Assembly (NCBI RefSeq): GCF_958445495.1
Contig: NZ_CAUCSQ010000014.1
Coordinates: forward strand, 1 to 64,000
Source of the DNA: an uncultured Bacteroides sp.
Lineage (GTDB): Bacteria > Bacteroidota > Bacteroidia > Bacteroidales > Bacteroidaceae
Length of the DNA: 64,000 nt
Direction: 5' to 3'
Shown here: one piece after another, positions 7,901 to 16,137 of the stretch
How positions within the stretch are numbered: position 1 is the first letter of the stretch
How the letters are laid out: each line of letters opens with the position of its first letter
The notes under the pieces: model-generated
What the model was told of the DNA's origin: nothing
Seen by the model: the letters and a program-made list of their open reading frames with translations, nothing else
Databases searched by the model: none
Position numbers and translations under genes: made by a program

Positions 7901-9370
7901 TTATCGGCTGACCGGAAAAAATGTTCCGGCTGGGAAATTGGTGTAGTCCTCATATTGTTGAAGCGGTTTGCCAGAGGCGGAATCGACTACCCAAATATGG
8001 TTTGTCGTATAGAATGTGCCGAAACCTTTGATGGTATTAACATAAAGGTTGCCTGTAACAGGATGGACAGCCAGACCGTTGTAAAGTTGTACGGCATCGT
8101 CATCACCGAAACCGACGATGTCTGCAAACCATTCGGCAGCCGGTTTTACGACTATTATCGTACCTCCTTCGTCATCCGGTTCCTCTTGGATTTTGGAAAA
8201 ATCCAGATGGTAAATCGTAGTGCCGTCCGCATAATAGAAATCATCCCCGTGAGTGGTGAATGCTACGCCTGAGGCTCCGACGTCTTCGAGTTTAGTTTTC
8301 CCGACACGGCGTTGATCGATTCCGTCGGGATATGCAGGGTCGACTTTTCCGATTGCCAAATCGCCGAGTCCGAAAGTGAAAATCCATAATTTATTGTCGT
8401 CGGAAGTCCGGATACCGTAGACATTACTGAGGTCGTACTTCGGGACATAAGGTAATCCGATTTTGGTGATTTGGTCTTTTTCCGGACTGATTTCCCATAG
8501 GTACGTCCTTATCGTGCTTGCCTTGTATGAATAAACCTTGCCGTTCAATACGGCGAACGGGCTTTGAGGAGCTCCTTCTGAATCTTTTATTTTCGTCAAT
8601 GCCGGATTTCCCTTATCGGAAATGTCGAGCCGGTAGATGGCAACCTTGTCGCGGATGTAGATGTGTTGCTCGTCAAGTACGGCAATATGGGTAGGCCAGT
8701 CCAGTGCCGAGAGTTGCTCTTTGCTGAAGGAAACTTCCTTTTTCAATGTTTTGGCATCCATGACAACCAGCATACCGTCATTTTCAAATTTTGTGCCGAC
8801 AGCATTTTCATCGCCATTCTGGGAGATGACATAGATTTTTCCGTCGTGAAACGCCATGTCCTGCGTGACGTTGCCCAACTCGGTACCGTTCACCGTTTTA
8901 TAAGCATCGTCGAAAACATACCCTTCGGGCGAGATATAAATTAACGAACCGTTCTCGGTCGTCATATTGCCTTCGTTGAGCACGAAGGCGCCGTTGGGAT
9001 TGTCGAAAGCGTTAAGGCAGTATAAATCGACCGACACGGCAGTTTCCGCTCCATCTCCGGTGGCCGTAAGAGTCAGAGTCGCCTGGGTCTGGGCATTCTC
9101 CGTCGCCATGATATCGATGCTGCATTCGTTTTCGTCAACCGTGACTGTCCAACCGTCGGGAAGTGTTCCTGCTGAAACCGACGAGACGTTGGAAGCTGAA
9201 TATTTCAGTTCGAATGTCTGACCTGGGATAATGAATACCGGTGTTTCAGCGTCTATTCCGGTTACCAGTTCGAATTCGGGAGACAGAACCGGTTCCTTGT
9301 CATTGTTACAGCCGCCGAGTGACAATGTCATGCCCAGCAGCAAACTCCATAATAATGATTTTCTTCTCAT
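7901..9370 (-). CDS. DUF5074-type beta-propeller surface lipoprotein with N-terminal Ig-like domain
   Basis: 489 residues. Signal peptide with lipobox LSLGGC followed by NNDKEPV. Residues about 30-120 look like a beta-sandwich (PVFIIPGQTFELKYSAS...). The rest is a propeller beginning AFVLNEGNMTTENGSLIYIS and running through GKIYVISQNG, EQHIYIRDKVAIYRLD and GNLYVNTIKGFGTFY. The NEGNM phrase is shared with the BtuG-like protein upstream (VNEGNMGSNK), and the following GTELGN block with the next gene. It lies 37 nt after the preceding gene. Probably surface exposed and involved in cobamide capture; direct evidence is only homology within the operon and the riboswitch. Confidence 0.8.
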   Translation of the reverse strand: MRRKSLLWSLLLGMTLSLGGCNNDKEPVLSPEFELVTGIDAETPVFIIPGQTFELKYSASNVSSVSAGTLPDGWTVTVDENECSIDIMATENAQTQATLTLTATGDGAETAVSVDLYCLNAFDNPNGAFVLNEGNMTTENGSLIYISPEGYVFDDAYKTVNGTELGNVTQDMAFHDGKIYVISQNGDENAVGTKFENDGMLVVMDAKTLKKEVSFSKEQLSALDWPTHIAVLDEQHIYIRDKVAIYRLDISDKGNPALTKIKDSEGAPQSPFAVLNGKVYSYKASTIRTYLWEISPEKDQITKIGLPYVPKYDLSNVYGIRTSDDNKLWIFTFGLGDLAIGKVDPAYPDGIDQRRVGKTKLEDVGASGVAFTTHGDDFYYADGTTIYHLDFSKIQEEPDDEGGTIIVVKPAAEWFADIVGFGDDDAVQLYNGLAVHPVTGNLYVNTIKGFGTFYTTNHIWVVDSASGKPLQQYEDYTNFPAGTFFPVSR

Positions 9371-9407
9371 TGCTTTTATAGATTTATTAAGTTTCAGATA
9401 ATAAATG

Positions 9408-10436
9408 TCATTTTTTTAAGGTAGAACTCTCGATGTTTATTTTTAGCAAGTGCAAGTCCTCGACACCCATGATTTCGGTGGAATTCTCCCCGAGCCAACC
9501 ATTCGACTGGTTAACACCCGTGTAGATACGTATGAAGTCCGCTCCTGGGAGGTCCGCCGGATTTCCTTCGGCGTCCACTGCCCATCCGATATCTATTGCT
9601 GAGGCGTCGGAAATGTTCGTCTCATTGTCGGCATATCCGTAAGTGAATTTGTAAAGTACAAAATTATTGCCCTCCCCGGAGAGGTCGAGCCCGTTCTGCG
9701 GTAACCGGGTTCCCTGGAATACCAATTCCTCTTCTTCAATCCATTGCGGGAAATAGGACTGTTTGTGATAGCTGTTTTTCGCAATGTATCCACTGCCGCC
9801 CTCATTGTCTGTCCAGCGAATATATTGTTCCGATTCACCGGAAGGTTCCGTGTCGGGACGATGGTAAGTGATTTGGTAGTTCCCGACAGTCCGGATGTCG
9901 TTGCCCGCAGCCTGCAATTTCTCGAACCACGGTTCCCGGCCGTCCGAATGGGCGCTACCGGCAATCTCGTACCACTCATTGTCATCGGGCCGTCCATTGC
10001 CGTTGGCATCGTAGGCAACCTGGATAATACCTGGTTCACTGCTGCCGTATTCTGTCTGCCCGCTGGCGTAGAATGCATTTCCGAGTACCCGGAAATCGCA
10101 TAATCCCGGTTTGTTTTCAATCGTATGGTTAAATCCCACAACAATATAGCCACCGAATCCGCCCAACGAAATCATTCCCCGATTATTATTCCCGATGGCT
10201 TCGAGCGCCTTACGATTCATGTCCTCCTGCGTGTCTCCTGTTTCATACTCAGGCATTGTATTGATGAATTGTCCTGCAGCAGGGCGGTAGTCTAGTACTT
10301 TTGTAATATACGGCGAGGATTCTTCCGGAAGCGGTGCCCCGGAATCGTTCTCATCACTACAGGCGGTGTTCATACCGGAAAGCAGTACTGTCCAGAGCAG
10401 CACAGGATACATGCGTTTGAATAATCTCTTTTCCAT
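9408..10436 (-). CDS. Surface lipoprotein of cobalamin locus, unknown fold
   Basis: 342 residues. Lipoprotein signal ending SGMNTAC, followed by SDENDSG. The body contains LDYRPAAGQFINTMPEYE, SLGGFGGYIVVGFNHTIEN, and a calcium-site-like loop YDANGNGRPDDNEWYEI (residues near 150). Proteins of this type are annotated as 'cell surface protein' or PKD-like and tend to sit with DUF5074 propellers in Bacteroides. I do not recognise the BtuH fold in it, though it occupies a place where a cobamide-binding accessory lipoprotein would be expected. Third gene of the operon; 30 nt gap upstream and 37 nt downstream. Confidence 0.7.
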   Translation of the reverse strand: MEKRLFKRMYPVLLWTVLLSGMNTACSDENDSGAPLPEESSPYITKVLDYRPAAGQFINTMPEYETGDTQEDMNRKALEAIGNNNRGMISLGGFGGYIVVGFNHTIENKPGLCDFRVLGNAFYASGQTEYGSSEPGIIQVAYDANGNGRPDDNEWYEIAGSAHSDGREPWFEKLQAAGNDIRTVGNYQITYHRPDTEPSGESEQYIRWTDNEGGSGYIAKNSYHKQSYFPQWIEEEELVFQGTRLPQNGLDLSGEGNNFVLYKFTYGYADNETNISDASAIDIGWAVDAEGNPADLPGADFIRIYTGVNQSNGWLGENSTEIMGVEDLHLLKINIESSTLKK

Positions 10437-10466
10437 TGTGTCAATTATAAATTCGGTTGTATAGAG

Positions 10467-11615
10467 TTAATAAAATTCATATTCGGAGAAAGCGATATGT
10501 GCCGGGATGTCTCCCGTGCGGGTTTTCCATTGCAGTTTTCCTTCCGGGGTAAAACAATAGAGGTAGCCCGGCGTCACGTAATTGGTTGCATCGCAGACAT
10601 ATATTTCTTTTGTTTCGGGGTTCACTGCCAGTCCGTAAGGCAGAGTGATTTCCTTATCGGTACCGTCAGTAATGAAGTTACCTGGCAATCGTTCTTCCTT
10701 TGCAGTGTCGTAGACGGCATACGAAATCTCGTTTGTTCCCGTTGTGTAGTTCCATTCGGTACTGATTGCGTAGAGCCGGTCATCGTCAATACACATCTCA
10801 CTGGCGGCAATACCCAAGTTACCGATAACCTTTTCTGTCGTGGCGTCGATTACGAAGATATCCGAGCCTGTTCCGTAATAATCACCGCGTGAACTGACAT
10901 AGATACGGCCATAACGGTCTTTCTCCATGCGGTGCAGATTGATGGCGACGTCAATGGTGTTTACCACCTCGAACGATTCCAAGTCAACGACCGATACTGT
11001 GCGGTCATAGTTCGGGAACCGGTAACCGCCCGAGTTGGCGACATAGAGCCGTCCGTTCGCAATAACCATTTCTTCGGGCTGGTAACCCACAACCACTTCG
11101 CGGGTGATGCGCAACGTTTCAGTGTCGATTTCCACTACCTTCCCCGGCCGGGCTTCGGGGTCGATTTGCACCGGTCCCGCATAAGAGCTTACATAGGCCT
11201 TGTCTCCTTCGAAGACGATGTAACGGCAGTTCGGGATGTCGATGCTGCCGATGTGCCGTGCTGTGTAGACATTCATCACTTCAATCATGTTCGAACAGTT
11301 CACCACGACGTACAGCCGGTTGCCATGAATAGCGATATCATTGCCCACATCACCCAGCTCTTTCACCACATCGGGGTTGCGCTCCGGATAGATGTTGCGC
11401 AGGTAACCGCCCGTGCGGGCGTCGAAGTGGTCGATGGTACATTTGTTGCTGCCCATGTTACCCTCATTGACAAGGAAGAATCCTTCGATATGTTCCGGGT
11501 CTGTCGGCGCTGCAACGAAATCCGCTTCGGAACGAATCATCGGTAATTCTTTCCGGCATCCGGAAAACAGCAGGGCGGCAAACGCGACAGTTATGACAAA
11601 ATATCGTTTCTGCAT
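10467..11615 (-). CDS. btuG: BtuG-like surface cobamide-binding beta-propeller lipoprotein
   Basis: 382 residues with lipobox LLFSGC at the N-terminus. A YncE-like propeller follows: FFLVNEGNMGSNKCTIDHFD, GNRLYVVVNCSNMIEVMN, GKVVEIDTETLRI, GRLYVANSGG and GRIYVSSRGDYYGTGS. In Bacteroides thetaiotaomicron BtuG is a seven-bladed propeller lipoprotein that binds cobalamin very tightly and caps BtuB on the outer face. Length, motifs and position (12 nt after a BtuB-type receptor, downstream of a cobalamin riboswitch) match that description. The function is inferred from family and context; the binding residues cannot be verified by eye. Confidence 0.8.
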   Translation of the reverse strand: MQKRYFVITVAFAALLFSGCRKELPMIRSEADFVAAPTDPEHIEGFFLVNEGNMGSNKCTIDHFDARTGGYLRNIYPERNPDVVKELGDVGNDIAIHGNRLYVVVNCSNMIEVMNVYTARHIGSIDIPNCRYIVFEGDKAYVSSYAGPVQIDPEARPGKVVEIDTETLRITREVVVGYQPEEMVIANGRLYVANSGGYRFPNYDRTVSVVDLESFEVVNTIDVAINLHRMEKDRYGRIYVSSRGDYYGTGSDIFVIDATTEKVIGNLGIAASEMCIDDDRLYAISTEWNYTTGTNEISYAVYDTAKEERLPGNFITDGTDKEITLPYGLAVNPETKEIYVCDATNYVTPGYLYCFTPEGKLQWKTRTGDIPAHIAFSEYEFY

Positions 11616-11627
11616 ATTTCGTTATGG

Positions 11628-13634
11628 TTAAAAGGTATATTGTACAATCAGTTTGAAGTTGATGCCCGGCATAGGGTAGCAGGTAACTACTTCGTATTGC
11701 TGGTTGAGGACATTGTTCATTTCGAGTGTCGTTTTCAGGTCGTTATCCCGTAACCGCCAGTTCTTCGCTATCGAAAAATCGCTGGTGTACCACGGCAGTT
11801 GGTAGTTATAAGGGATATTTGCCTGCGACGAATAACGTTCGCCCGTATAGATGAAGCTGTAGCTCGCTTCCCATGTACGCCATGCGGCATTCAACACCGC
11901 CGAGCCGCTGTGCCACGGGATATAAGGAATCTGTCCGCCGTAAAACTCACTTGCGGGGTCGGTGAAATCCTGCGCTTTCTGATAAGTGTAGTTCAGACGT
12001 CCGGCTATCGAGAAATTCCGGCCGATAACCCAATCTGTCTGGATTGCGGCATCTATTCCGCGAATCTCCACGTTACCCAGGTTAACCATAGTCCAGCGGA
12101 AAAAGTTCGAGGTCGGTGTCGCTACGATTTTATTCTCTACTTCATTATAGTAAACATCGGATTGTACCTCCAGCGACCGTAACCATATGCCGGAGAAACG
12201 GCGTGCATAAGTGAATCCCACATTATATTGGGTCGTGAATTCGGGTTCGAGGTTCGCGTTGCCGACAAACGTATAGTAGAGGTCATTGAGTGTCGGCATG
12301 CGGAAAATGCGTTTGTAAAAAGCGCGCAGGTTCAGGTTTGTCCGTTCGAACGGGCGCCACGAGAGGATGACTGTCGGCGTGAGTTTCCGTTTGTCGGGAG
12401 CCGTTTTACCTGAAGTACGATCATGGACCAGCGTTCCGAGCAGGCTTGCCTGCAACTCCACGCGATCGAAATGCATGGCGGTAGCCGCAGCCGCCAGTAT
12501 CGTATGGCGACGGGGATAAACGAAATCGCGCAAATCGGCGTTCAACAGATTGAACTGGTAATCGACCGAGAAATTTGCCTCCCACCATGGAAAAATCGTG
12601 AAACGGTTGGCAGCGGAAAGATACGTCTCTTGTTGGTAATAATGGTTATCGGTGTACATCAGGGATTCATCTTTGTTCGGGTCGGCCAGATAATGCAGAT
12701 AGTCGTAAGCGTATTTGGCATTCGTCAACAGACTGTACCACGGTGTGAAGTCCTTTTTGAACGCTCCCTGTACGAAGAGATTGGTATCCCACTGGCGATC
12801 TTCGTGCGAGAACTTGTTACGGACGATTGCACCCGGATATCCGCGTTCCGAATTGTAAAAATAGGCTTTTGTCCGCCAGTATCCCCGGTCAATCCGGCCA
12901 TAGAGGCCTCCTTCCACCCGTACGGCGTTCACGTCGCCGTTCTGCCGCACGGCGGTTGTGTCGTAACCCTCTTGCATGCGGTAAGAGAATTTGTAACGGC
13001 CTGACGAGCGGAGGTATTCCGCACTAAGAGAACTGTTCACCCGTCTGCCGAGTTTCTGTTCCCAAAGCAATGCGGGATTGACTACACCGAACGAGCCGGT
13101 TTTGAACGAGGCTTTCAGGTGACGGCTTTCTCCCTCTTCAAACTTCGGCGTCCGCGATTGCAGATAGATGGAACCTGAAGAGCCGAAATCTTTGGCAGGC
13201 TGTAACACGGCGCTTTTCTGTCCATTATAAAGTGTCACCGATTCCATATTGTCGAGCGAGAACCGTCCCAAATCGACCGTACCGTTCTGGGCGTTACCCA
13301 GTTCGATGCCATCGTAAAAGACCCCTACATGGTTGGTTCCCATACTGCGGATGTTCACGGTCTTCAACCCTCCGACACCTCCGTAATCCTTGATTTGAAT
13401 GCCGGAGAAATAACGCAGGGCATCGGCTACATTGTGTGAATTGAGTCGGTGGAGCCGTTCGCCTGACAACTCTTGGACGGGAATTACTTCTCGGCGGACA
13501 ATACGGCCCGTTATGATAACCTCTTCTACATGTTGAAGGCTGTCGAGACGGTTTTGGGCGTATGTTGAGTTTAAGTTCCCTGTCCCCGTAAGAATCAGGA
13601 GAGACAGCGATACCTTATAATATCTGTCAAACAT
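11628..13634 (-). CDS. btuB: BtuB-type TonB-dependent cobalamin receptor
   Basis: 668 residues, an outer-membrane beta-barrel. Signal peptide (LSLLILTGTGNLNSTYA), a TonB-box-like segment HVEEVIITG, and a plug domain at about residues 45-160 (NVADALRYFSGIQIKDYGGVGG..., NIRSMGTNHVGVFYDGIEL). The barrel ends in the usual aromatic strand FKLIVQYTF. It has no carboxypeptidase-like N-terminal extension, unlike SusC, and its size fits BtuB/cobamide receptors. It is the first gene after a cobalamin riboswitch, which makes cobamide the expected substrate, powered by TonB-ExbBD. First gene of a five-gene operon. Confidence 0.88.
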   Translation of the reverse strand: MFDRYYKVSLSLLILTGTGNLNSTYAQNRLDSLQHVEEVIITGRIVRREVIPVQELSGERLHRLNSHNVADALRYFSGIQIKDYGGVGGLKTVNIRSMGTNHVGVFYDGIELGNAQNGTVDLGRFSLDNMESVTLYNGQKSAVLQPAKDFGSSGSIYLQSRTPKFEEGESRHLKASFKTGSFGVVNPALLWEQKLGRRVNSSLSAEYLRSSGRYKFSYRMQEGYDTTAVRQNGDVNAVRVEGGLYGRIDRGYWRTKAYFYNSERGYPGAIVRNKFSHEDRQWDTNLFVQGAFKKDFTPWYSLLTNAKYAYDYLHYLADPNKDESLMYTDNHYYQQETYLSAANRFTIFPWWEANFSVDYQFNLLNADLRDFVYPRRHTILAAAATAMHFDRVELQASLLGTLVHDRTSGKTAPDKRKLTPTVILSWRPFERTNLNLRAFYKRIFRMPTLNDLYYTFVGNANLEPEFTTQYNVGFTYARRFSGIWLRSLEVQSDVYYNEVENKIVATPTSNFFRWTMVNLGNVEIRGIDAAIQTDWVIGRNFSIAGRLNYTYQKAQDFTDPASEFYGGQIPYIPWHSGSAVLNAAWRTWEASYSFIYTGERYSSQANIPYNYQLPWYTSDFSIAKNWRLRDNDLKTTLEMNNVLNQQYEVVTCYPMPGINFKLIVQYTF

Positions 13635-13684
13635 ATACTATAAATTTAAACACCCGTTCTTTGGATACGGGTAAATCAACCGAA

Positions 13685-13845
13685 TTTATTGGCAAGTCTT
13701 TTGACTGACTACTCTCTTGAAACTTTCCCGATACCATAGGGTATCAGTAGTGCAGATTCTCAGAAATCTAGTGGAATTTTACAACAGTTAAGTCACTTGA
13801 GGACTTTACCTAAGTGGTCTATTCCTTTAATTCTTTATGAATTTA
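13685..13845 (-). promoter_or_regulatory. Cobalamin riboswitch in the btuB leader
   Basis: Read on the minus strand the leader has, in order: GGAATAG, a hairpin CACTT-AGGTAAAGTCCT-CAAGTG (13794-13816) matching the GGTgAAAaTCC arm of cobalamin aptamers, ACTGTTG, CTGCACTACTG, the hairpin ATACC-CTAT-GGTAT running into GGGAAAG (13723-13729), then the B12 box AGTCAG...GACTTGCC (13691-13710). This order of conserved blocks is that of the cobalamin riboswitch. Between it and the btuB ATG, ACCCGT/ACGGGT (13652-13672) could form the expression-platform hairpin near the start site. High cobalamin would be expected to lower expression. Confidence 0.9.
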
Positions 13846-13933
13846 TAAATTAAATCGAAACAAATTAGTTAACGGTTTCTAAAAAACTGTTGTCAATCAT
13901 TGACAGCCGTTCGTCATCTATTTTTTAGCGCCG

Positions 13934-13965
13934 CAAAAGTAAGCAATCGTTTTTGATTCTCCAAA
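13934..13965 (-). promoter_or_regulatory. Promoter of the cobalamin uptake operon
   Basis: On the minus strand TTTG (13965-13962), a 20-nt spacer, and TACTTTTG (13941-13934), a full match to the Bacteroides consensus. Predicted start near 13927 gives a leader of about 290 nt containing the riboswitch. Between 13966 and 14146 nothing further is recognised. Confidence 0.85.
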
Positions 13966-14146
13966 CCTTTGATTATTAACTTACAAATTCTCTCTTTCAA
14001 TACGAGGTGTGTTATGGCAGGTCATTTTTTTAAGCCGTATCTTCGATAAACTTTCCGGTAGTAATGAAAAGTACGGGTAGGGACGGTTTGTTTCCATCGG
14101 TACGGATGTCGGGATATGATGTCTCTGAACCGGGTATAATTCATTT

Positions 14147-15199
14147 TTATTTATTCTTCCATTCCCGGTAAGAAATCAGTAATCCTACCACTTCCGAATA
14201 GTTCTGCAGACCGCTCTCAATCCGGTTCCCTTTCAGGTAAAGGTCATACATCCAGTCTTGTACGGCCCCGATCAATGGACTGTATTTAGCTGCCCAATAT
14301 GCCTGGTTATTCTTCGCCAACTCGATGATTTCCGGGCGGATACGTTTAAAAATCCGGGTATATTCTTCCTCCGGAAGTAATCTCCGCGCATTGCCCAATA
14401 CATGCCCCAATACGGAAAAGTAGCCGGAAAAACGGATACCTGCCGCCTTTGAACGGGTACAAACCTGATAGGCATAGAAATTGGCTTCCGCTTCGCTGGT
14501 GATACCAAGCAGATGAGCCAGTTCGTGAGCATATGTAGCCGGATAATTGACGGGAAGTAAATCTCCGTTCAAGGTAAACTCGCAAAAGAAAGGGCCCATG
14601 CTGCCGGTGACTCCCACCATTGAGATAAAAGGAGTGAACAACATGGTTTTCGCCCTGGGTCGTTCGTGGGGAGGGCGGTGTACGCCCAGACTATCGCTCA
14701 ATAAATTGTATGACTTTACGGTTTCCTCACGTACGAGATTTTCGTTGATGCTGCTTATCGGAGTGTACGAACCGTTCAGTAAAGTAATATATTCGTCTAT
14801 GAACCCTTGGAAATTTTCGGAAGTATAAGCCGTGTAAGGAATCCCGGTCCGCAGATAGAAATTCTTTTGGGAATAATTCAATCCCCATGCCAGATAAAAC
14901 CAGACATAAACCCATAATAAATATTCACCGTCATGCAACAGAATCTTTTTCCAAGGCAATTTTTTGCACAGACGACCGTAGATAGGGTAAATGAGTACTC
15001 CGGCAATACTACAGAAAATGAATAAGTCCCCTATGGCGAAAGGGAATAGGTTCGAGAAAGCAGACAGGATATAAGAAATAAAAGGGTAGACCGTTTCCGA
15101 ATAAATGGCAGCCAAAGCAGGAATCCATTGGGTCAGCCATACCAGGCTTAATAAAATTCCTAAGGCTGAATATCTTACGATTGGCTTCATGTTTCTCAT
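14147..15199 (-). CDS. DUF3810 family membrane protein, metalloprotease-like
   Basis: About 350 residues. Three hydrophobic segments in the first 120 residues (LGILLSLVWLTQWIPALAAI; DLFIFCSIAGVLIYPI; YLLWVYVWFYLAWGL) anchor it in the inner membrane. The C-terminal part carries YAHELAHLLGI followed by EAEANFYAY, a HExxH-like arrangement (HELAH) with a downstream Glu typical of gluzincin-type zinc sites. This matches the DUF3810 family; substrate unknown. ATG 15199 or 15190 are both credible; the TTG further upstream overlaps the promoter at 15218. It is transcribed alone, away from the divergent gene at 15436. Confidence 0.82.
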   Translation of the reverse strand: MRNMKPIVRYSALGILLSLVWLTQWIPALAAIYSETVYPFISYILSAFSNLFPFAIGDLFIFCSIAGVLIYPIYGRLCKKLPWKKILLHDGEYLLWVYVWFYLAWGLNYSQKNFYLRTGIPYTAYTSENFQGFIDEYITLLNGSYTPISSINENLVREETVKSYNLLSDSLGVHRPPHERPRAKTMLFTPFISMVGVTGSMGPFFCEFTLNGDLLPVNYPATYAHELAHLLGITSEAEANFYAYQVCTRSKAAGIRFSGYFSVLGHVLGNARRLLPEEEYTRIFKRIRPEIIELAKNNQAYWAAKYSPLIGAVQDWMYDLYLKGNRIESGLQNYSEVVGLLISYREWKNK

Positions 15200-15217
15200 T
15201 TGTTTTATATCGATTGG

Positions 15218-15250
15218 CAAAAATATGCATTAAATAAACGTCACGCGAAA
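15218..15250 (-). promoter_or_regulatory. Probable promoter for the DUF3810 gene
   Basis: On the minus strand TTTC (15250-15247), 21 nt, then TATTTTTG (15225-15218). The -7 element fits; the -33 element is one base off. Only about 12-21 nt of leader precede the possible ATGs. Confidence 0.55.
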
Positions 15251-15435
15251 AAATACCCCTATATTTGCAAAAAAACTGTTAACCATGATTCTTTCCTTTG
15301 TCAGGGTTTGTGTGTGGGAAACCGTTATTGGAAATATAATGCAGGATACTTTCCGGCAGGAGAGGGGTTTTTCTTGCCGGAGTAAGAATCTGATGGGTGA
15401 AGAAAAATTTGGCAAATATAAAAGAAGATAAAAAG

Positions 15436-16074
15436 ATGGCTACAACTGAAGAAATTGAGAAATATTGCCGGAATTGCGTATCGCGTGATTTTGTGAATGG
15501 AAAAGGGCTTGTCTGTAATCGTACGAGAGAACTTCCGGCATTCGAGGGAGAATGTGGCGACTATCGGAAAGACGAAGAGTTAGAGCGGATGGCGCCTCCC
15601 AAGCCGGAAGACTTTCCGGTGGCAAAAACGCGAGAAGAACTGCTTGCCGAAGAAAATCTTCCAAAAGGCGTGTTATACGCAGTCATAGCCTGTATCGCGG
15701 GAGCGGTGGCATGGGGATTAGTCTCTGTTTCCACCGGTTATCAGATAGGGTATATGGCTATCGGTATCGGTTTCCTTGTCGGATTTGCCATGCGGCAGGG
15801 AAAAGGAATACGGCCCATTTTCGGAATCATCGGTGCAGTGCTGGCGTTGATTAGTTGTGTATTGGGCGACTTTTTTTCTATCGTCGGATACATCGCCAGA
15901 GACTACGGCATGGCATATACGGATGTCCTGTATCAGGCAGATTATGCCGAAATATTTTCTTGGATGGTAGAAAACCTGGCGTCCATGACTATTTTATTCT
16001 ACGGGTTTGCTGTTTATGAGGGATATAAATTCTCTTTCCGCCCACAGAATCAGCCGGAGGGTGGCAAGATTTGA
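15436..16074 (+). CDS. Small multi-pass membrane protein with Cys-rich N-terminus, function unknown
   Basis: 212 residues. The first 40 residues contain CRNC, LVCN and ECGDY, four cysteines spaced as in small zinc-binding modules. A Pro-rich linker follows, then about four membrane segments: LYAVIACIAGAVAWGLV, YMAIGIGFLVGFAM, IFGIIGAVLALISCVLGDF and SMTILFYGFAVYEG. I do not recognise the family; similar proteins are annotated as hypothetical membrane proteins in Bacteroides. ATG 15436 is preferred over an upstream in-frame GTG at 15397. It ends 63 nt before valS and does not obviously belong to that pathway. Confidence 0.75.
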   Translation: MATTEEIEKYCRNCVSRDFVNGKGLVCNRTRELPAFEGECGDYRKDEELERMAPPKPEDFPVAKTREELLAEENLPKGVLYAVIACIAGAVAWGLVSVSTGYQIGYMAIGIGFLVGFAMRQGKGIRPIFGIIGAVLALISCVLGDFFSIVGYIARDYGMAYTDVLYQADYAEIFSWMVENLASMTILFYGFAVYEGYKFSFRPQNQPEGGKI

Positions 16075-16085
16075 ATTTTAATTAT

Positions 16086-16093
16086 TAATTTTG
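16086..16093 (+). promoter_or_regulatory. -7 promoter element for valS
   Basis: TAATTTTG, 44 nt before the valS ATG. No -33 TTTG is found at the right distance, so this is a partial match. Confidence 0.4.
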
Positions 16094-16137
16094 CACCCGT
16101 TATTACTGAATATACATTATTATATACATAAAACGAT

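Noticed and set aside
10932..11546. 204-codon open frame on the plus strand
   Set aside because: Lies wholly inside the BtuG-like gene on the other strand, with no family resemblance.
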